Origin: an uncultured Oscillospiraceae bacterium
GTDB taxonomy: Bacteria; Bacillota; Clostridia; Oscillospirales; Oscillospiraceae
Assembly: GCA_944385675.1 (NCBI GenBank)
Contig: CALWYD010000046.1
Span: 1 to 64,000 of the forward strand
Reading direction: 5' to 3'
DNA length: 64,000 nt
Shown here: piece after piece, positions 42,457 to 51,287 of the stretch
Layout of the letters: each line of letters begins with the position of its first letter
Position numbering within the stretch: the first letter of the stretch is position 1
Notes under the pieces: model-generated
Database searches by the model: none
What the model was told of the DNA's origin: nothing
Seen by the model: the letters and a program-made list of their open reading frames with translations, nothing else
Made by a program: the position numbers and the translations under genes

Positions 42457-43596
42457 TTAAAGACCCAGTACTTCTTTCACCGCCCCGACGGCCCCGTCTG
42501 CCTCCTGGATGGTATTGTAAGCGTGAACGCCCATGCGGATATACCCGCAACGCAGGGAACAGGCAATGTCTCGTTCCCGCAGCCGACGGTAGGTTGCCTC
42601 CGGATTGGGGGGAGCAAAAGCCACAATGGAAGAGCGGTGTTTCTTGCTGCGGGCGCAGGGAGCCAGGTCGGCCCCCAGCTCCTCCAGCCGCCGGGCCAGA
42701 TACCCGCTTACCTCCAGGGCCTGCCGCCGGATACAATCCGCGCCCACCTGCTCCATGAGGGACAGGGAGGCGTGGAGCCCGGCGATCCCCGGGGCGTTGG
42801 GCAGGCCCAGTTCAAAGCGCTGGGCGCCTTCTTTCCAGTGCAGCTGATACTGCACCGAATCCACATCCCCCTGTATGCTGTCTGCTCCCGCGAAGGGGGG
42901 TGTCAAGGTCTGGGCCAGCTCCTTCCGGACGTAGAGGAAGCCGGTGGAGAAAGGGCCCAGCAGCCACTTGGAGGAGAGCCCCGCCAGAAAGTCGATGTGG
43001 AACCGCTCTACATCCATGGGCAGTATCCCCAGGGACTGGGCGCAGTCCACCACAAGATATGCCCCGTGATCCCGGCACCAGGTACCCACAGCCTCCAGGT
43101 CGGTGGCAAAGCCGTCGGAAAACTCCACGCTGCTCACCGACACGGCCCGGGTGTGCCGGTCGGCATACTGTTCCAGCCGCTCTACCGTCAGTCCGCCCCC
43201 GTGGTGGGGAACGATGCGGGCCTCCACCCCCCGGGCCTTCTGCAGCCGCAGCCAGGGGTAGACATTGGAGGCAAACTCCCGGTCGCACAAAATTACGTTG
43301 TCCCCCCGCTCCAGGGGCAAGGCGTTGGAGGCGCAGTTGATGCCGTAGGCCACGTTTTCCGTGAAGGCAATGTCCTCTGGTCGGCAGCCCATCAGCCGGG
43401 CCAGTTGTCCCCGGCAGGCAGGGAAGAGCTGGTCGGCATACTGGTAGTACTTCATGGGCATGGCCTGGCGAAGCTCCATGCATTGGGCCATGGCGGCGGT
43501 GACCTCCGGGGCCACGGGGCCCATGGAGGCGTTGTCAAAAAAGACCCCCCGCCGGGTGGTCTGGGCGAAGTGGGTGCGGAATTCCTCTAACGTCAT
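42457..43596 (-). CDS. Class V aminotransferase (cysteine desulfurase / isopenicillin-epimerase-like)
   Basis: This 379-residue PLP enzyme has the class V fold. FFDNASMGPVAPEV lies near the N-terminus, the cofactor-contact Asp is in YLVVDCAQSLG (about residue 184), and the Schiff-base lysine is Lys210 in GLSSKWLLGP. There is no obvious cysteine-desulfurase active-site loop, and the protein looks closer to isopenicillin-N-epimerase-like or selenocysteine-lyase-like enzymes. The substrate is unassigned. GAGAGG lies about nine bases before the ATG. It is separated from the upstream folT by a hairpin. Confidence 0.82.
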   Translation of the reverse strand: MTLEEFRTHFAQTTRRGVFFDNASMGPVAPEVTAAMAQCMELRQAMPMKYYQYADQLFPACRGQLARLMGCRPEDIAFTENVAYGINCASNALPLERGDNVILCDREFASNVYPWLRLQKARGVEARIVPHHGGGLTVERLEQYADRHTRAVSVSSVEFSDGFATDLEAVGTWCRDHGAYLVVDCAQSLGILPMDVERFHIDFLAGLSSKWLLGPFSTGFLYVRKELAQTLTPPFAGADSIQGDVDSVQYQLHWKEGAQRFELGLPNAPGIAGLHASLSLMEQVGADCIRRQALEVSGYLARRLEELGADLAPCARSKKHRSSIVAFAPPNPEATYRRLRERDIACSLRCGYIRMGVHAYNTIQEADGAVGAVKEVLGL

Positions 43597-43640
43597 GGCG
43601 ATAACCTCTCTCTGCCCCCAGGGGGGCGAACTTTGGATGA

Positions 43641-43677
43641 AGAAAGGCCCGCCCCGCGCGGGGCGCGGGACAGGCCG
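43641..43677 (-). terminator. Hairpin after folT
   Basis: On the minus strand a GC-only stem (CCCGC-GCCCCGC with GCGGGGC-GGG) is followed by CCTTTCTTC, between folT and the aminotransferase gene. Confidence 0.6.
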
Positions 43678-43690
43678 TGGAACTGGGAGT

Positions 43691-44221
43691 TTATTTTTGG
43701 GCGACGCCTACGACAGGGGCGCCCAGCACCTGCCTGCCCAGGGTAAGCACCCGAGGGGCCACCAGGCGAATGCACAGGACGCTCACCGGGGCCACCAACA
43801 GGTTCTGGCCCAGGCGGATCCACAGCAGCTGCAGGTAGCCCCCGCCGGAGAGCCGGGTGATCCAGTAGGTCTGGAGCAGGATGCTGCACAGCAGGCACTC
43901 AGTGATCACGCACAGGGTGACCCGGGGGACGGTGATGGGCTTGCGGTAGAGAAACAGCCCGTAGATGAGGCCGCTGAGGAAGGCGGTGGTGGCCATGGGG
44001 AAATAGTAGCCGTAAGGGCCCAGGGCAGCAATCAGGAAGTCGCCCATCACACCGGCGGCGGCGGCCCACAGGGGCCCGCACAGGATGCCGGTGAGGGATA
44101 AGGGCAGGAAGATAAAGCCGATGGTGACCAGTTGCAGCTTGATGGAGAAAAACATGCCCGCCACCACCTGGGCGGCCAGCAGCATGCCCATCACCGCAAT
44201 TTTTTTCACATTTGTACTCAT
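43691..44221 (-). CDS. folT: Folate-family ECF transporter S component
   Basis: This 176-residue protein with about six hydrophobic helices is a substrate-binding S component of an energy-coupling-factor vitamin transporter. The start VKKIAVMGMLLAAQVV and the loop LLQTYWITRLSGGGYLQLLWIRL resemble FolT. The folate assignment is supported by the tetrahydrofolate riboswitch directly upstream. The shared EcfT and EcfAA' proteins are encoded elsewhere. GGAGG is eight bases before the ATG. The gene is probably shut down when tetrahydrofolate is plentiful. Confidence 0.88.
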   Translation of the reverse strand: MSTNVKKIAVMGMLLAAQVVAGMFFSIKLQLVTIGFIFLPLSLTGILCGPLWAAAAGVMGDFLIAALGPYGYYFPMATTAFLSGLIYGLFLYRKPITVPRVTLCVITECLLCSILLQTYWITRLSGGGYLQLLWIRLGQNLLVAPVSVLCIRLVAPRVLTLGRQVLGAPVVGVAQK

Positions 44222-44295
44222 AAAATGTCCTCCAAAACAGAAGTCAGGTCTATGGTATTATAGGACAGCCAGGCACGCTACTGGATGACAGGCAT

Positions 44296-44335
44296 AAAAA
44301 ACCCCCTTTTTATGTAAGCAACGCTACATAAAAAG
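44296..44335 (-). terminator. Riboswitch-controlled terminator before folT
   Basis: On the minus strand CTTTTTATGTA and TACATAAAAAG (11 bp) are followed by GGGGGTTTTTT. The terminator arm 44323-44330 is also complementary to 44360-44367 in the aptamer's 3' part (8 bp), which would give an antiterminator. Confidence 0.75.
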
Positions 44336-44360
44336 AGGCCGCGGCCGGAGAAATCTCGTT

Positions 44361-44485
44361 ATGTAGCAATGGGATGCGAACCTTGCATCGCTAGCTCAAA
44401 GCTATTCGTCCCGCTGTCAACTCCCCGTTCAGCGGGCACTGGATACCAATGGGTATGATACGCACAAGGTCCTACTCTGCTAATG
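44361..44485 (-). ncRNA. Tetrahydrofolate (THF) riboswitch aptamer controlling folT
   Basis: On the minus strand the order of elements follows the THF class: P1 (TAGCA with TGCTA), AGAGTAG, P2 (ACCTTG with CAAGGT), GCGT, an extra small hairpin ATACC-CATT-GGTAT, AGTG, a 7-bp stem CCCGCTG/CAGCGGG with a GGGGAGTTGA-containing loop, ACGAA, hairpin TAGC-TTTGA-GCTA, GCGATG, P2', then CGCATCC and P1'. The conserved AGUAG, ACGAA, GCG-UG and GCAUCC blocks fit the consensus as I know it. The inserted hairpin after GCGU is unusual. Confidence 0.72.
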
Positions 44486-44515
44486 GTTTGGGCCTTTTGC
44501 CCGGAAACCGGCTAC

Positions 44516-44543
44516 ATTATATCATACGGGATGAAAATTACAA
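44516..44543 (-). promoter_or_regulatory. Promoter of the folT riboswitch transcript
   Basis: On the minus strand TTGTAA (complement of 44538-44543) and a perfect TATAAT (complement of 44516-44521) are 16 bases apart, about 25 bases before the riboswitch P1. Confidence 0.65.
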
Positions 44544-44635
44544 GGGGAGCAGGCAAAAAATTTCCCCTGTTAAGCGGGAAGGGGGAAAAACCTGACAAAA
44601 AGAGGGGAGGAGAACACAGAGAAGAAAAAAGAAAG

Positions 44636-44664
44636 GCCCCGGAGCCGTCAGCGGTTTCCGGGGC
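44636..44664 (-). terminator. Terminator after the Mrp-family gene
   Basis: GCCCCGGA (44636-44643) pairs with TCCGGGGC (44657-44664). On the minus strand it is followed by TTTCTTTTTTC. Confidence 0.75.
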
Positions 44665-44693
44665 GCGGGGCATAGTACGGTACAGGGTGAGGG

Positions 44694-45506
44694 TCAGCCG
44701 TCCAAATGGGTGGCTACCTCCTCCAGATAGTTGTGCTCCACCTGCTCCAGCCGTCCTTCATCGAAGGCTGCGGCCAGTGCGGGGTCGATGGGAAGGCGGG
44801 CCAACACGGGGGTCTCCAACTGGGCAGCCACCTCCTCCAGGCGGCTCTGGCCGAAGATGGCGTGGCGGCTGCCGCAGTCGGGGCACTGGAAGTAGCTGTA
44901 GTTTTCGATGACCCCCAGTACGGGGATATCCATCATCCGGGCCATGTTTACTGCCTTGGTGACAATCATGGACACCAGATCCTGGGGGGAGGTGACCACA
45001 ATGACTCCGTCCACGGGCAGGGACTGGAATACGGTCAGAGGCACGTCCCCGGTGCCCGGAGGCATGTCCACGAACATATAGTCCACATCGCCCCACACCA
45101 CGTCCTGCCAGAACTGGGTGACCACACCGGCAATCACGGGGCCGCGCCAGATGACGGGGTCTGTCTCGTTGGCGGTGAGCAGGTTGAGGGACATGAGCTT
45201 AATGCCCCCAGGAGTGACGGCGGGGTCAATGCCTTCGTCGGTGCCGGTGGCCCGGTCATGGATGCCGAAGGCGGTAGGGATGGAGGGGCCGGTAATATCG
45301 GCGTCCAGGATGGCTACCTTCCGGCCCTTCCGGGCCATGGCCACCGCCAGGGAGGCGGTAACGGTGCTTTTGCCCACGCCGCCCTTTCCACTGACCACGG
45401 CAATGACCCGGGTGATGGAGGATTTGGCATTGGCGGGAACGCGCATATCCCGGGAGGAGCAGTCGGCGCTGCAGCTGGAGCAGTCGTGGGTGCAATTTTC
45501 AGACAT
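44694..45506 (-). CDS. Mrp/NBP35-family iron-sulfur carrier ATPase
   Basis: This 270-residue P-loop ATPase has a deviant Walker A GKGGVGKST (residues 40-48), an N-terminal cysteine cluster CTHDCSSCSADC (residues 5-16) and a C-terminal CPDC pair typical of Fe-S cluster binding, plus VDMPPGTGD. The family carries or assembles iron-sulfur clusters for target proteins in the cytosol. The ATG at 45506 has AAGGAG upstream. It follows mrdA on the same strand after a 136-base gap with a hairpin, and ends in its own terminator. Confidence 0.9.
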   Translation of the reverse strand: MSENCTHDCSSCSADCSSRDMRVPANAKSSITRVIAVVSGKGGVGKSTVTASLAVAMARKGRKVAILDADITGPSIPTAFGIHDRATGTDEGIDPAVTPGGIKLMSLNLLTANETDPVIWRGPVIAGVVTQFWQDVVWGDVDYMFVDMPPGTGDVPLTVFQSLPVDGVIVVTSPQDLVSMIVTKAVNMARMMDIPVLGVIENYSYFQCPDCGSRHAIFGQSRLEEVAAQLETPVLARLPIDPALAAAFDEGRLEQVEHNYLEEVATHLDG

Positions 45507-45581
45507 GTATCAGGCATCTCCTTATTCATTCCGGGGCAGAACCCCCGGGCATATTCTACAAAACATCAGTTTAGCTTATTT

Positions 45582-45607
45582 CCGCCCCAGCGTCAATGCC
45601 TGGGCGG
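45582..45607 (-). terminator. Hairpin after mrdA
   Basis: CCGCCC-CAG and CTG-GGCGG form a GC-rich stem around a nine-base loop between mrdA and the Mrp gene. A second stem, AGGGAAG/CTTCCCT, lies at 45612-45630. T-runs are weak. Confidence 0.45.
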
Positions 45608-45642
45608 AGGGAGGGAAGCATTTCTTCCCTGTGGAGGAGGAC

Positions 45643-47958
45643 TCAGCGCACCAGGGTGTTCTCAGTGAGGACTTCCTCCCTGGTCTCCTGGACAGAGAAA
45701 TAGTAGGAGAGGATCTCTGCCGCCATGGCTCCCAGTTCCGAGCCGCTGCCCCCGTGCTCCACAGCGATGGCCATGGCGATCTCCGGGTCGTCGTAGGGGG
45801 CAAAGCACACAAAGACGGCGTTGGACTCAGTCTGGGCACTGACCTGGGCCGAGCCTGTCTTGGCGCCCACCTGCACGGGCAGATCCTTAAAGTACCGGGC
45901 GACTGAACCGTCGGTGGTCAGGGCCAGCATGCCCGCCTTCACTGCCTCCAGATTTTCTGCCTGGATGTCAATGGTGTCTGCCACCTGGGGCTCATAGGTG
46001 TAGAGAATTTGGAAAAAGTCGTTGGACTTCACCTGCTTAAGCAAGTGGGTGGAGTAGCGGGTACCTCCATTGACCAGGGTGGCAATATAGTTGGCCAGCT
46101 GGATGGGGGTAACCTGGGTGTTGTCCTGGCCGATGGCCACGTTGAGGATATTGCCCTCGTACCACTTCTGGCCCAGGGCCTCAGAGCGCTCCGGGCTGCC
46201 CACGCCTCCGGCCTGCTCCGACAGCTCAATACCCGTCTTCTGTCCCAGACCGAAGCGGGTGGCGTAGTCCAGCAGAGTGTCGATGCCCACCCGGCGCCCC
46301 ACGTCGTAGAAGAAGTAGTTGCAGGAGACCTCAATAGCCTCAGACACGTCGATGAGGCCATGCTTAGCCCTATACTGGCGGTAGTACCAGCACATGGGCT
46401 GGGGGCTGGGCCAGTAGGTGTAGATCCCCTCATCCCGGATTTTGGTCTTGGGAGTAATGACGTCCGTCTCCAGGGCGGCGATGGCGGTGATCATCTTGAA
46501 GGTGGAGCCAGGGGGGTACAGGCCGCTGAGGGCCCGGTTGACCAGGGGATTGAGGGGGTTGGAGGAGTTTTCTGCCCAGTCCTGGGAGAAGGTGGCCAGG
46601 GAGTAAGTGGGGTAGGAGGCCGAGGCCAGCACCTCTCCGGAGTGGACGTCCAGCACCACGCAGGCAGCCCCCTCTACCTCCTTGCTCTCCAGGTTGGGCA
46701 GGGACTGTGCCAAGGTGTCCTCCACCTTTTTCTGCAGGTCGATGTCGATGGTGAGCACTACGTTATCCCCCGGCTCCGGCTCACTCTGCCAGGTCTCGGA
46801 GACAATCTTCCCGTTGGTGTTGCGCTCCAGGGTACGCACCCCGGAGGTACCCCGCAGGTAGGATTCAAAGGCCTTCTCCACCCCATCCTTGCCCACGGTG
46901 TCATCCATCTGGTAGTCGGCCTTGCCGTCCCCATCCTCGTCCAGGGTCTTGTAGTACTCCCATTCCTCCGGACTCATAGCAGCCACCCGGCCCAGCAGGT
47001 GGGCGGCGTACTGGGTGTGGTACTCCCGGACGGTGGTGGCTTCGATGACAACCCCAGACAGGCTGTTTTCCTTCACCTGGGAAATGAAGTCGATGTCCAC
47101 CTCCTGGGCAAAGATATAAGGGTTCCAGGTAATCTCCCGGGAGCGCAGAGCCAACTCATATAAAACCCCGGCCAGAGCCCGGGCGTCCACGGGGTCCATG
47201 TCCCCGATGTTCAGTGTGGGAACCTCTTCTCCGGCATCCCGGGCATTTTTCCGATCCACCGCGCCCTCTCCCTGAATGGAGAAGCTCTCACACATCAAGC
47301 CCAGCAGCTCCTCTGCCGAGAGGTAGGTGGGCAAGGCATCGGTGGTTGTGCCGGAGGGAAGGGACGGGGTGACGGGGGCGCTGCCGGTGAGGAAGGCCTT
47401 TATCCGGTCCCACAGGCCGGGTTCCGGGGCTTCTTCCGGCTCCTCTTCTTCCGACTCCGGCTCCGGGTCTGCGGTAGGGTCAGCTATCCACTCCAGCCTC
47501 ACCGCCAGCTTGCCCAGCTGGGTAAGAGAGCGGGTGGTATTTCCCTCCTCATCAGTGGAGGTGGTGTAGTAGGGGGTGTCCGTGGTAAAGACGAAGGGGC
47601 GGGTCTGGGAGATGGGCAGAGTATCCGTCCACTCCACGTCCTCTTCCCGGCACAGGGAGAGGAGGGTAAGGAGGATATCGTTGCGGGCGTCATCGCCGTC
47701 ATCTCCCATCTGGGAGGCGTCCAAAGTGACCTGGTAGACCACCCGGTTGGATACCAGCACCCGGCCGTTGCGATCCAGGATCTGGCCGCGGGCAGCCTCC
47801 ACCGTCTCAGTCTCTGCAATTTTATACTGAGACTGGCGGTAATAGTCCTCTCCGTTATTGATCTGCATATCGTACAGGGCTGAGCCCATCCCTGTGAGGA
47901 TAAGGGCTAAAACAACCACGATGACCCAGAGTCTGCGGTGAAATTGTTTAATATTCAA
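45643..47958 (-). CDS. mrdA: Penicillin-binding protein 2 (elongasome transpeptidase)
   Basis: This 771-residue class B PBP cross-links peptidoglycan during cell elongation. One membrane anchor lies at about 8-28, followed by a dimerisation domain with an acidic Pro/Glu-rich insert around 165-215. The transpeptidase domain has the active-site STFK at 485-488, SCN at 545-547 and KTG at 700-702. The start is TTG at 47958, six bases after AGGAGG. It follows mreC and mreD in the expected rod-shape order. mreB is not present in the window. The long insert is common in Clostridia. Confidence 0.95.
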   Translation of the reverse strand: MNIKQFHRRLWVIVVVLALILTGMGSALYDMQINNGEDYYRQSQYKIAETETVEAARGQILDRNGRVLVSNRVVYQVTLDASQMGDDGDDARNDILLTLLSLCREEDVEWTDTLPISQTRPFVFTTDTPYYTTSTDEEGNTTRSLTQLGKLAVRLEWIADPTADPEPESEEEEPEEAPEPGLWDRIKAFLTGSAPVTPSLPSGTTTDALPTYLSAEELLGLMCESFSIQGEGAVDRKNARDAGEEVPTLNIGDMDPVDARALAGVLYELALRSREITWNPYIFAQEVDIDFISQVKENSLSGVVIEATTVREYHTQYAAHLLGRVAAMSPEEWEYYKTLDEDGDGKADYQMDDTVGKDGVEKAFESYLRGTSGVRTLERNTNGKIVSETWQSEPEPGDNVVLTIDIDLQKKVEDTLAQSLPNLESKEVEGAACVVLDVHSGEVLASASYPTYSLATFSQDWAENSSNPLNPLVNRALSGLYPPGSTFKMITAIAALETDVITPKTKIRDEGIYTYWPSPQPMCWYYRQYRAKHGLIDVSEAIEVSCNYFFYDVGRRVGIDTLLDYATRFGLGQKTGIELSEQAGGVGSPERSEALGQKWYEGNILNVAIGQDNTQVTPIQLANYIATLVNGGTRYSTHLLKQVKSNDFFQILYTYEPQVADTIDIQAENLEAVKAGMLALTTDGSVARYFKDLPVQVGAKTGSAQVSAQTESNAVFVCFAPYDDPEIAMAIAVEHGGSGSELGAMAAEILSYYFSVQETREEVLTENTLVR

Positions 47959-47994
47959 GGGATACCTCCTGTGGAGTTGAGGTCAGACGAAAAA

Positions 47995-48507
47995 TCAGGC
48001 CAGACGGGTGCCTCCCACCCGGCGAAAGACAGTTCGGAAAAGCAGATAGACCAGAGGAGTCCAGGCCATGGTCAGTAGCCACTCCGGCACTGCCACCTGT
48101 AGAAGGCTGGGCAGCTGTGCTGCTCCTCCCAAAAGAAGAAGGAGCATCTGCTGCAGGGACAGCAGAGCCGTCACCCCCGCCCCGCAGAGCAGGCAGCCCA
48201 CCAGGGACTGGCTAAGGGCATATTGGGCCAGGGCGCCGCAGGCCATCCCCGCCAGGGCCAGGAGAAATACCCGGCTTCCGTGGCTTCCCGGGTAGGTGAG
48301 GGCCCACAGCAGGCCTACACCAAGACCAAATCCGGTTCCGGCGTGGGCCCCCTCCAGTACAGCCACTGCCACCACTGACGCAGGCAGGAGGACAGGGGTA
48401 ACCCCCAAAATGGGAAAGCGGGGAAGAATATAGGCGTCCAGCAGCCACACAGGCACAAGCCCCAGAGCATAGATGAGCCATTTGTAAAGCAGATCCCGCC
48501 GGGTCAC
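47995..48507 (-). CDS. mreD: Rod shape-determining protein MreD
   Basis: This 170-residue, highly hydrophobic protein has about five transmembrane helices, matching MreD in size and in position between mreC and mrdA. Sequence conservation in MreD is low, so the call rests largely on context. The start is GTG at 48507, preceded by GAGGAGG. It is separated from mreC by 38 bases and from mrdA by 36 bases. It would link MreC to the PBP2/RodA machinery in the membrane. Confidence 0.87.
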   Translation of the reverse strand: MTRRDLLYKWLIYALGLVPVWLLDAYILPRFPILGVTPVLLPASVVAVAVLEGAHAGTGFGLGVGLLWALTYPGSHGSRVFLLALAGMACGALAQYALSQSLVGCLLCGAGVTALLSLQQMLLLLLGGAAQLPSLLQVAVPEWLLTMAWTPLVYLLFRTVFRRVGGTRLA

Positions 48508-48545
48508 GGCGCCTCCTCCTCTCTCAGGCAGATAAACGGGAGTGG

Positions 48546-49388
48546 TTACTCCACAATCTCAAAATCTTTGATCACAAATACCTCAATGAGGGAGGCAAGG
48601 TCCACATCGGGGGCCACCACGGCGTAGCGGGTCATGCCGGAGGGGTCGGTAAACACGCCCTCCACCCGGCCCACCACCAGTCCGGCGGGGTACACATCCC
48701 CCTTACCCGAGGTGAGCACCTCGTCTCCCGACACCAGCTGGGCTCCGTCAGGCAGATAGTTGAGCTTCAGCTTCCCCTGACTCATAAGGGCAAAATCCCC
48801 CTCCAGCACACCTGCGGAGTAGGTGCGGGTAACAATGCCGCCCAGCTCAATGTCGGTGTTGATAATCGTGGATACAGTGGACCAGTTGTTGCCCACCTGA
48901 GCCACTACGCCCACCAGCACACCGGTCTCAGTCACCACACAGTTGCCCACTGAGACTCCGGAGGAGGAGCCCTTACTAATGGTCAGGGTGGACTCCCAGT
49001 TGAAGTTGGAGCGGGCAGTCACCTTGGCGCTTTCAAAGACAAAGTCCTGCCGCTGCTGCTGCAGGCCCAGCAGATCCCGCAACTGCTCGTTCTCCCGACT
49101 GGCCTCCTGGCTCTGGCGAACCTGTTCCTCCAGCTGGGACACCTGCAGGCGCAGGTCCTCCAGCTCCTGCTGCATCTGTCCGTAGCGCAGTACATAGTCG
49201 GACACGCCCCCCGCCCAGTCCAGTACGGCGGATATGCCGCTTCGGATGGGAGCGGTGACGGTCTGGGCCAGATTGGACAGGGGATCTACGCCGCCGCCCA
49301 GCAACACAGAGCCCAAGCTGATCACCAAAGAGAGCAGCAGGGCAATCACCAACAGCCATATTCCGTTTTGACGCAGAAAATTTTTCAC
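48546..49388 (-). CDS. mreC: Rod shape-determining protein MreC
   Basis: This 280-residue protein has one membrane helix at about 10-32, a coiled coil (LRLQVSQLEEQVRQSQEASR, about 78-98) and the MreC beta-domain (VVTETGVLVGVV, GDEVLTSGKGDVYPAGLVVG). It organises the elongasome outside the membrane. The start is GTG at 49388 with AAGGAG eight bases upstream; it overlaps the stop of maf (GTGA), so the two are translationally coupled. Confidence 0.93.
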   Translation of the reverse strand: MKNFLRQNGIWLLVIALLLSLVISLGSVLLGGGVDPLSNLAQTVTAPIRSGISAVLDWAGGVSDYVLRYGQMQQELEDLRLQVSQLEEQVRQSQEASRENEQLRDLLGLQQQRQDFVFESAKVTARSNFNWESTLTISKGSSSGVSVGNCVVTETGVLVGVVAQVGNNWSTVSTIINTDIELGGIVTRTYSAGVLEGDFALMSQGKLKLNYLPDGAQLVSGDEVLTSGKGDVYPAGLVVGRVEGVFTDPSGMTRYAVVAPDVDLASLIEVFVIKDFEIVE

Positions 49389-49981
49389 CTGGACTGCTCC
49401 TTCTCCCCGGACAGGGGATACGATCCCAACCGAGCCAGCATCTGCCCCAGCCGGCACACCGGCAGGCCAACCACATTAAAGTAGTCCCCCTCAATGCCCT
49501 CCACCAGCAGGGCGCCCAGACCCTGAATGCCGTAGGCCCCTGCCTTGTCCATAGGTTCGCCGCTGTCCACATAGGCGGCAATCTCTTCCCGGGAGAGGGG
49601 GCGGAAGTGTACTCGGGTGGCCTCGTGCTCTGTAAGGGATGTCCCATCCCGGCGCACGGTCACCCCGGTATAGACGGTGTTGACCCGGCCTGAGAGAAGT
49701 TCCAGCATAGCCTGGGCCTGGGTTTTGTCCCGGGGCTTGCCCAGCACCCGGCCGTCCACCGCCACCACCGTGTCGGCGGCAATGATAAGATCACCGGGCT
49801 GAGAGCGCCCGGCCACTTCCTCCGCCTTGCGGCGGGAAAGCTCCTCCACCAGCTGGGCGGGGGAGAGTCCGGGGACGGCGACTTCCTCCCCCAGGGCCGG
49901 GCGGACAACAAATTGAGTCAGGCCCATCTGCTCCAGCAGCGCCCGGCGGCGGGGTGACTGAGAGGCCAGTACTACGGCCAC
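49385..49981 (-). CDS. maf: Maf-family nucleotide pyrophosphatase
   Basis: This 198-residue protein hydrolyses non-canonical nucleoside triphosphates and is linked to septum control in Bacillus. It opens with the Maf signature VLASQSPRRRALLEQMGL and has AADTVVAVDGRVLGKP and the internal GEPMDKAGAYGIQG. The GTG at 49981 lies just before this signature, with AGAGGTGG upstream; a longer frame to 50023 is possible. It is coupled to mreC. Its place in the mre locus is usual in Firmicutes. Confidence 0.92.
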   Translation of the reverse strand: MAVVLASQSPRRRALLEQMGLTQFVVRPALGEEVAVPGLSPAQLVEELSRRKAEEVAGRSQPGDLIIAADTVVAVDGRVLGKPRDKTQAQAMLELLSGRVNTVYTGVTVRRDGTSLTEHEATRVHFRPLSREEIAAYVDSGEPMDKAGAYGIQGLGALLVEGIEGDYFNVVGLPVCRLGQMLARLGSYPLSGEKEQSR

Positions 49982-50029
49982 GAAACCACCTCTTTTATAT
50001 GTTAAGTGTGGGCTGGGCCCCATCCGGGC

Positions 50030-50479
50030 TCACTGCCCCGTGGAGCCAAATCCGCCCGTGCCCCGGGCGGTGTCGTCCAGTTCTTCCACCAACCGGACCT
50101 GGGCCTGAATGACAGGCGTGATCATCATTTGGGCAATGCGGTCGCCGGGCTGAATGGTGTAGTCCACACCACCCAAATTTTGAAGTCCCACCAGGATCTC
50201 CCCCCGGTAGTCGCTGTCAATGACGCCCACGCAGTTGGCAGGGGCCACCCCGTGTTTGATGCCCAGGCCGCTGCGGGCGAAGATCAGGGCCACAAAGCCG
50301 GCCGAGGGCAGGGCAATGGCCAGGCCTGTAGGGATGACGGCCCGCCCGCCGGCGGGGATGGTCACCGGGGTATCCGTACAGGCATGGAGATCCATGGCAG
50401 CTGCACCGGGGGTGGCGTAAAAGGGGGCGGGAATCTCCCGTCCGATTTTGGGGGAGAGGGCTTTGATTTTCAGTTCCAT
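50030..50479 (-). CDS. dut: dUTP diphosphatase
   Basis: This 149-residue trimeric enzyme converts dUTP to dUMP and pyrophosphate. The five family motifs are visible: the first near GAAAMDLHA, then ARSGLG, GVIDSDYRGE, GDRIAQM and the C-terminal Gly-rich RGTGGFGSTG that closes over the active site. Length is typical. The ATG at 50479 has GGAGG about ten bases upstream. It sits 48 bases before maf in the same direction, in a run of closely spaced genes. Confidence 0.95.
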   Translation of the reverse strand: MELKIKALSPKIGREIPAPFYATPGAAAMDLHACTDTPVTIPAGGRAVIPTGLAIALPSAGFVALIFARSGLGIKHGVAPANCVGVIDSDYRGEILVGLQNLGGVDYTIQPGDRIAQMMITPVIQAQVRLVEELDDTARGTGGFGSTGQ

Positions 50480-50508
50480 GTCAGATTCCTCCCGGAGGTC
50501 AACTAAAA

Positions 50509-51234
50509 TCAGAGGTTGGGGGAGGAGGGAGGCGTTGAGGCAGAGGCTCCCTCCCGGGCAGCAGCCGTCAGGGCGTTCCAGGTCTGCAGCAGGTTTTCAT
50601 GTTCCACTGAGCGGGGCTCAAAGCGCAGGCAGTGGAAGACCAGATCCATGATGAGTCCGTTGCCCAGGATGGTGATGGCCGTGCCGATGCCAGGCATAAT
50701 GCCCAGCAGCATGCTCACCGCCAAAACGGCGGCCAGCAGAGCGATGTTGATGGAGCCAATGGAGAAGCGGGGCAGACGCTTGCCCAGGGCCACCAGCAGG
50801 GCATCCCGAGGGCCGCAGGAGAGCCCGGGCCGCATATAGAAGTAGGAGCCCACAAACATAATGACCAGCCCGCCCACCATTATAACCAACTGCAGGGGCA
50901 GAAACTCAGACATGGGCACCCAGTTTGCCCACAGGAAAAAGTCCATGGCCCAGCCCACTACGAGACAGTCCAGAATGGTGCCCAGGCCGATAGGCTCCCG
51001 CATCAGCAGATCCAGGGCGATAATACCCAGGGAGATAAGGATAGAGGCTGTGCCAAAGGAGAAGCCGCAGTGGTTGGACGTGCCTAAATTCAGAGCGCTC
51101 CAGGGGGACAGCCCGATATTGGCCTGTATTTGCATGTAATTGCCAAAGCTGTAGACCACCAGTCCGAAAGCGGCGCTGACGCACCGAACCGCCCGGTTTA
51201 AAAGGGCACGGCGCAGAGCAAGGGTGAGGTGCAT
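50509..51234 (-). CDS. YczE/YyaS-family membrane protein
   Basis: This 241-residue protein has about five transmembrane helices. It contains the family pattern NIGLSPWSALNLG near residue 45 and GLSCGPRDALLVAL near 140, typical of YczE-like proteins (COG2364). Their function is unknown; Bacillus YczE affects lipopeptide production. The ATG at 51234 has GGAGGT ten bases upstream. It lies 29 bases before dut and 53 bases after the U32 gene, so it is likely cotranscribed with them. Confidence 0.85.
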   Translation of the reverse strand: MHLTLALRRALLNRAVRCVSAAFGLVVYSFGNYMQIQANIGLSPWSALNLGTSNHCGFSFGTASILISLGIIALDLLMREPIGLGTILDCLVVGWAMDFFLWANWVPMSEFLPLQLVIMVGGLVIMFVGSYFYMRPGLSCGPRDALLVALGKRLPRFSIGSINIALLAAVLAVSMLLGIMPGIGTAITILGNGLIMDLVFHCLRFEPRSVEHENLLQTWNALTAAAREGASASTPPSSPNL

Positions 51235-51287
51235 GAAAGAACGACCTCCCAATTAAATGTGGTTTCCGTATGTCTGCAGGGAAACCT

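Noticed and set aside
44361..44400. tRNA-like T-arm (GGTTCGCATCC on the minus strand) that might indicate a tRNA
   Set aside because: No acceptor stem, D arm or anticodon arm fits, and the segment is explained by the P2'/GCAUCC part of the THF riboswitch.
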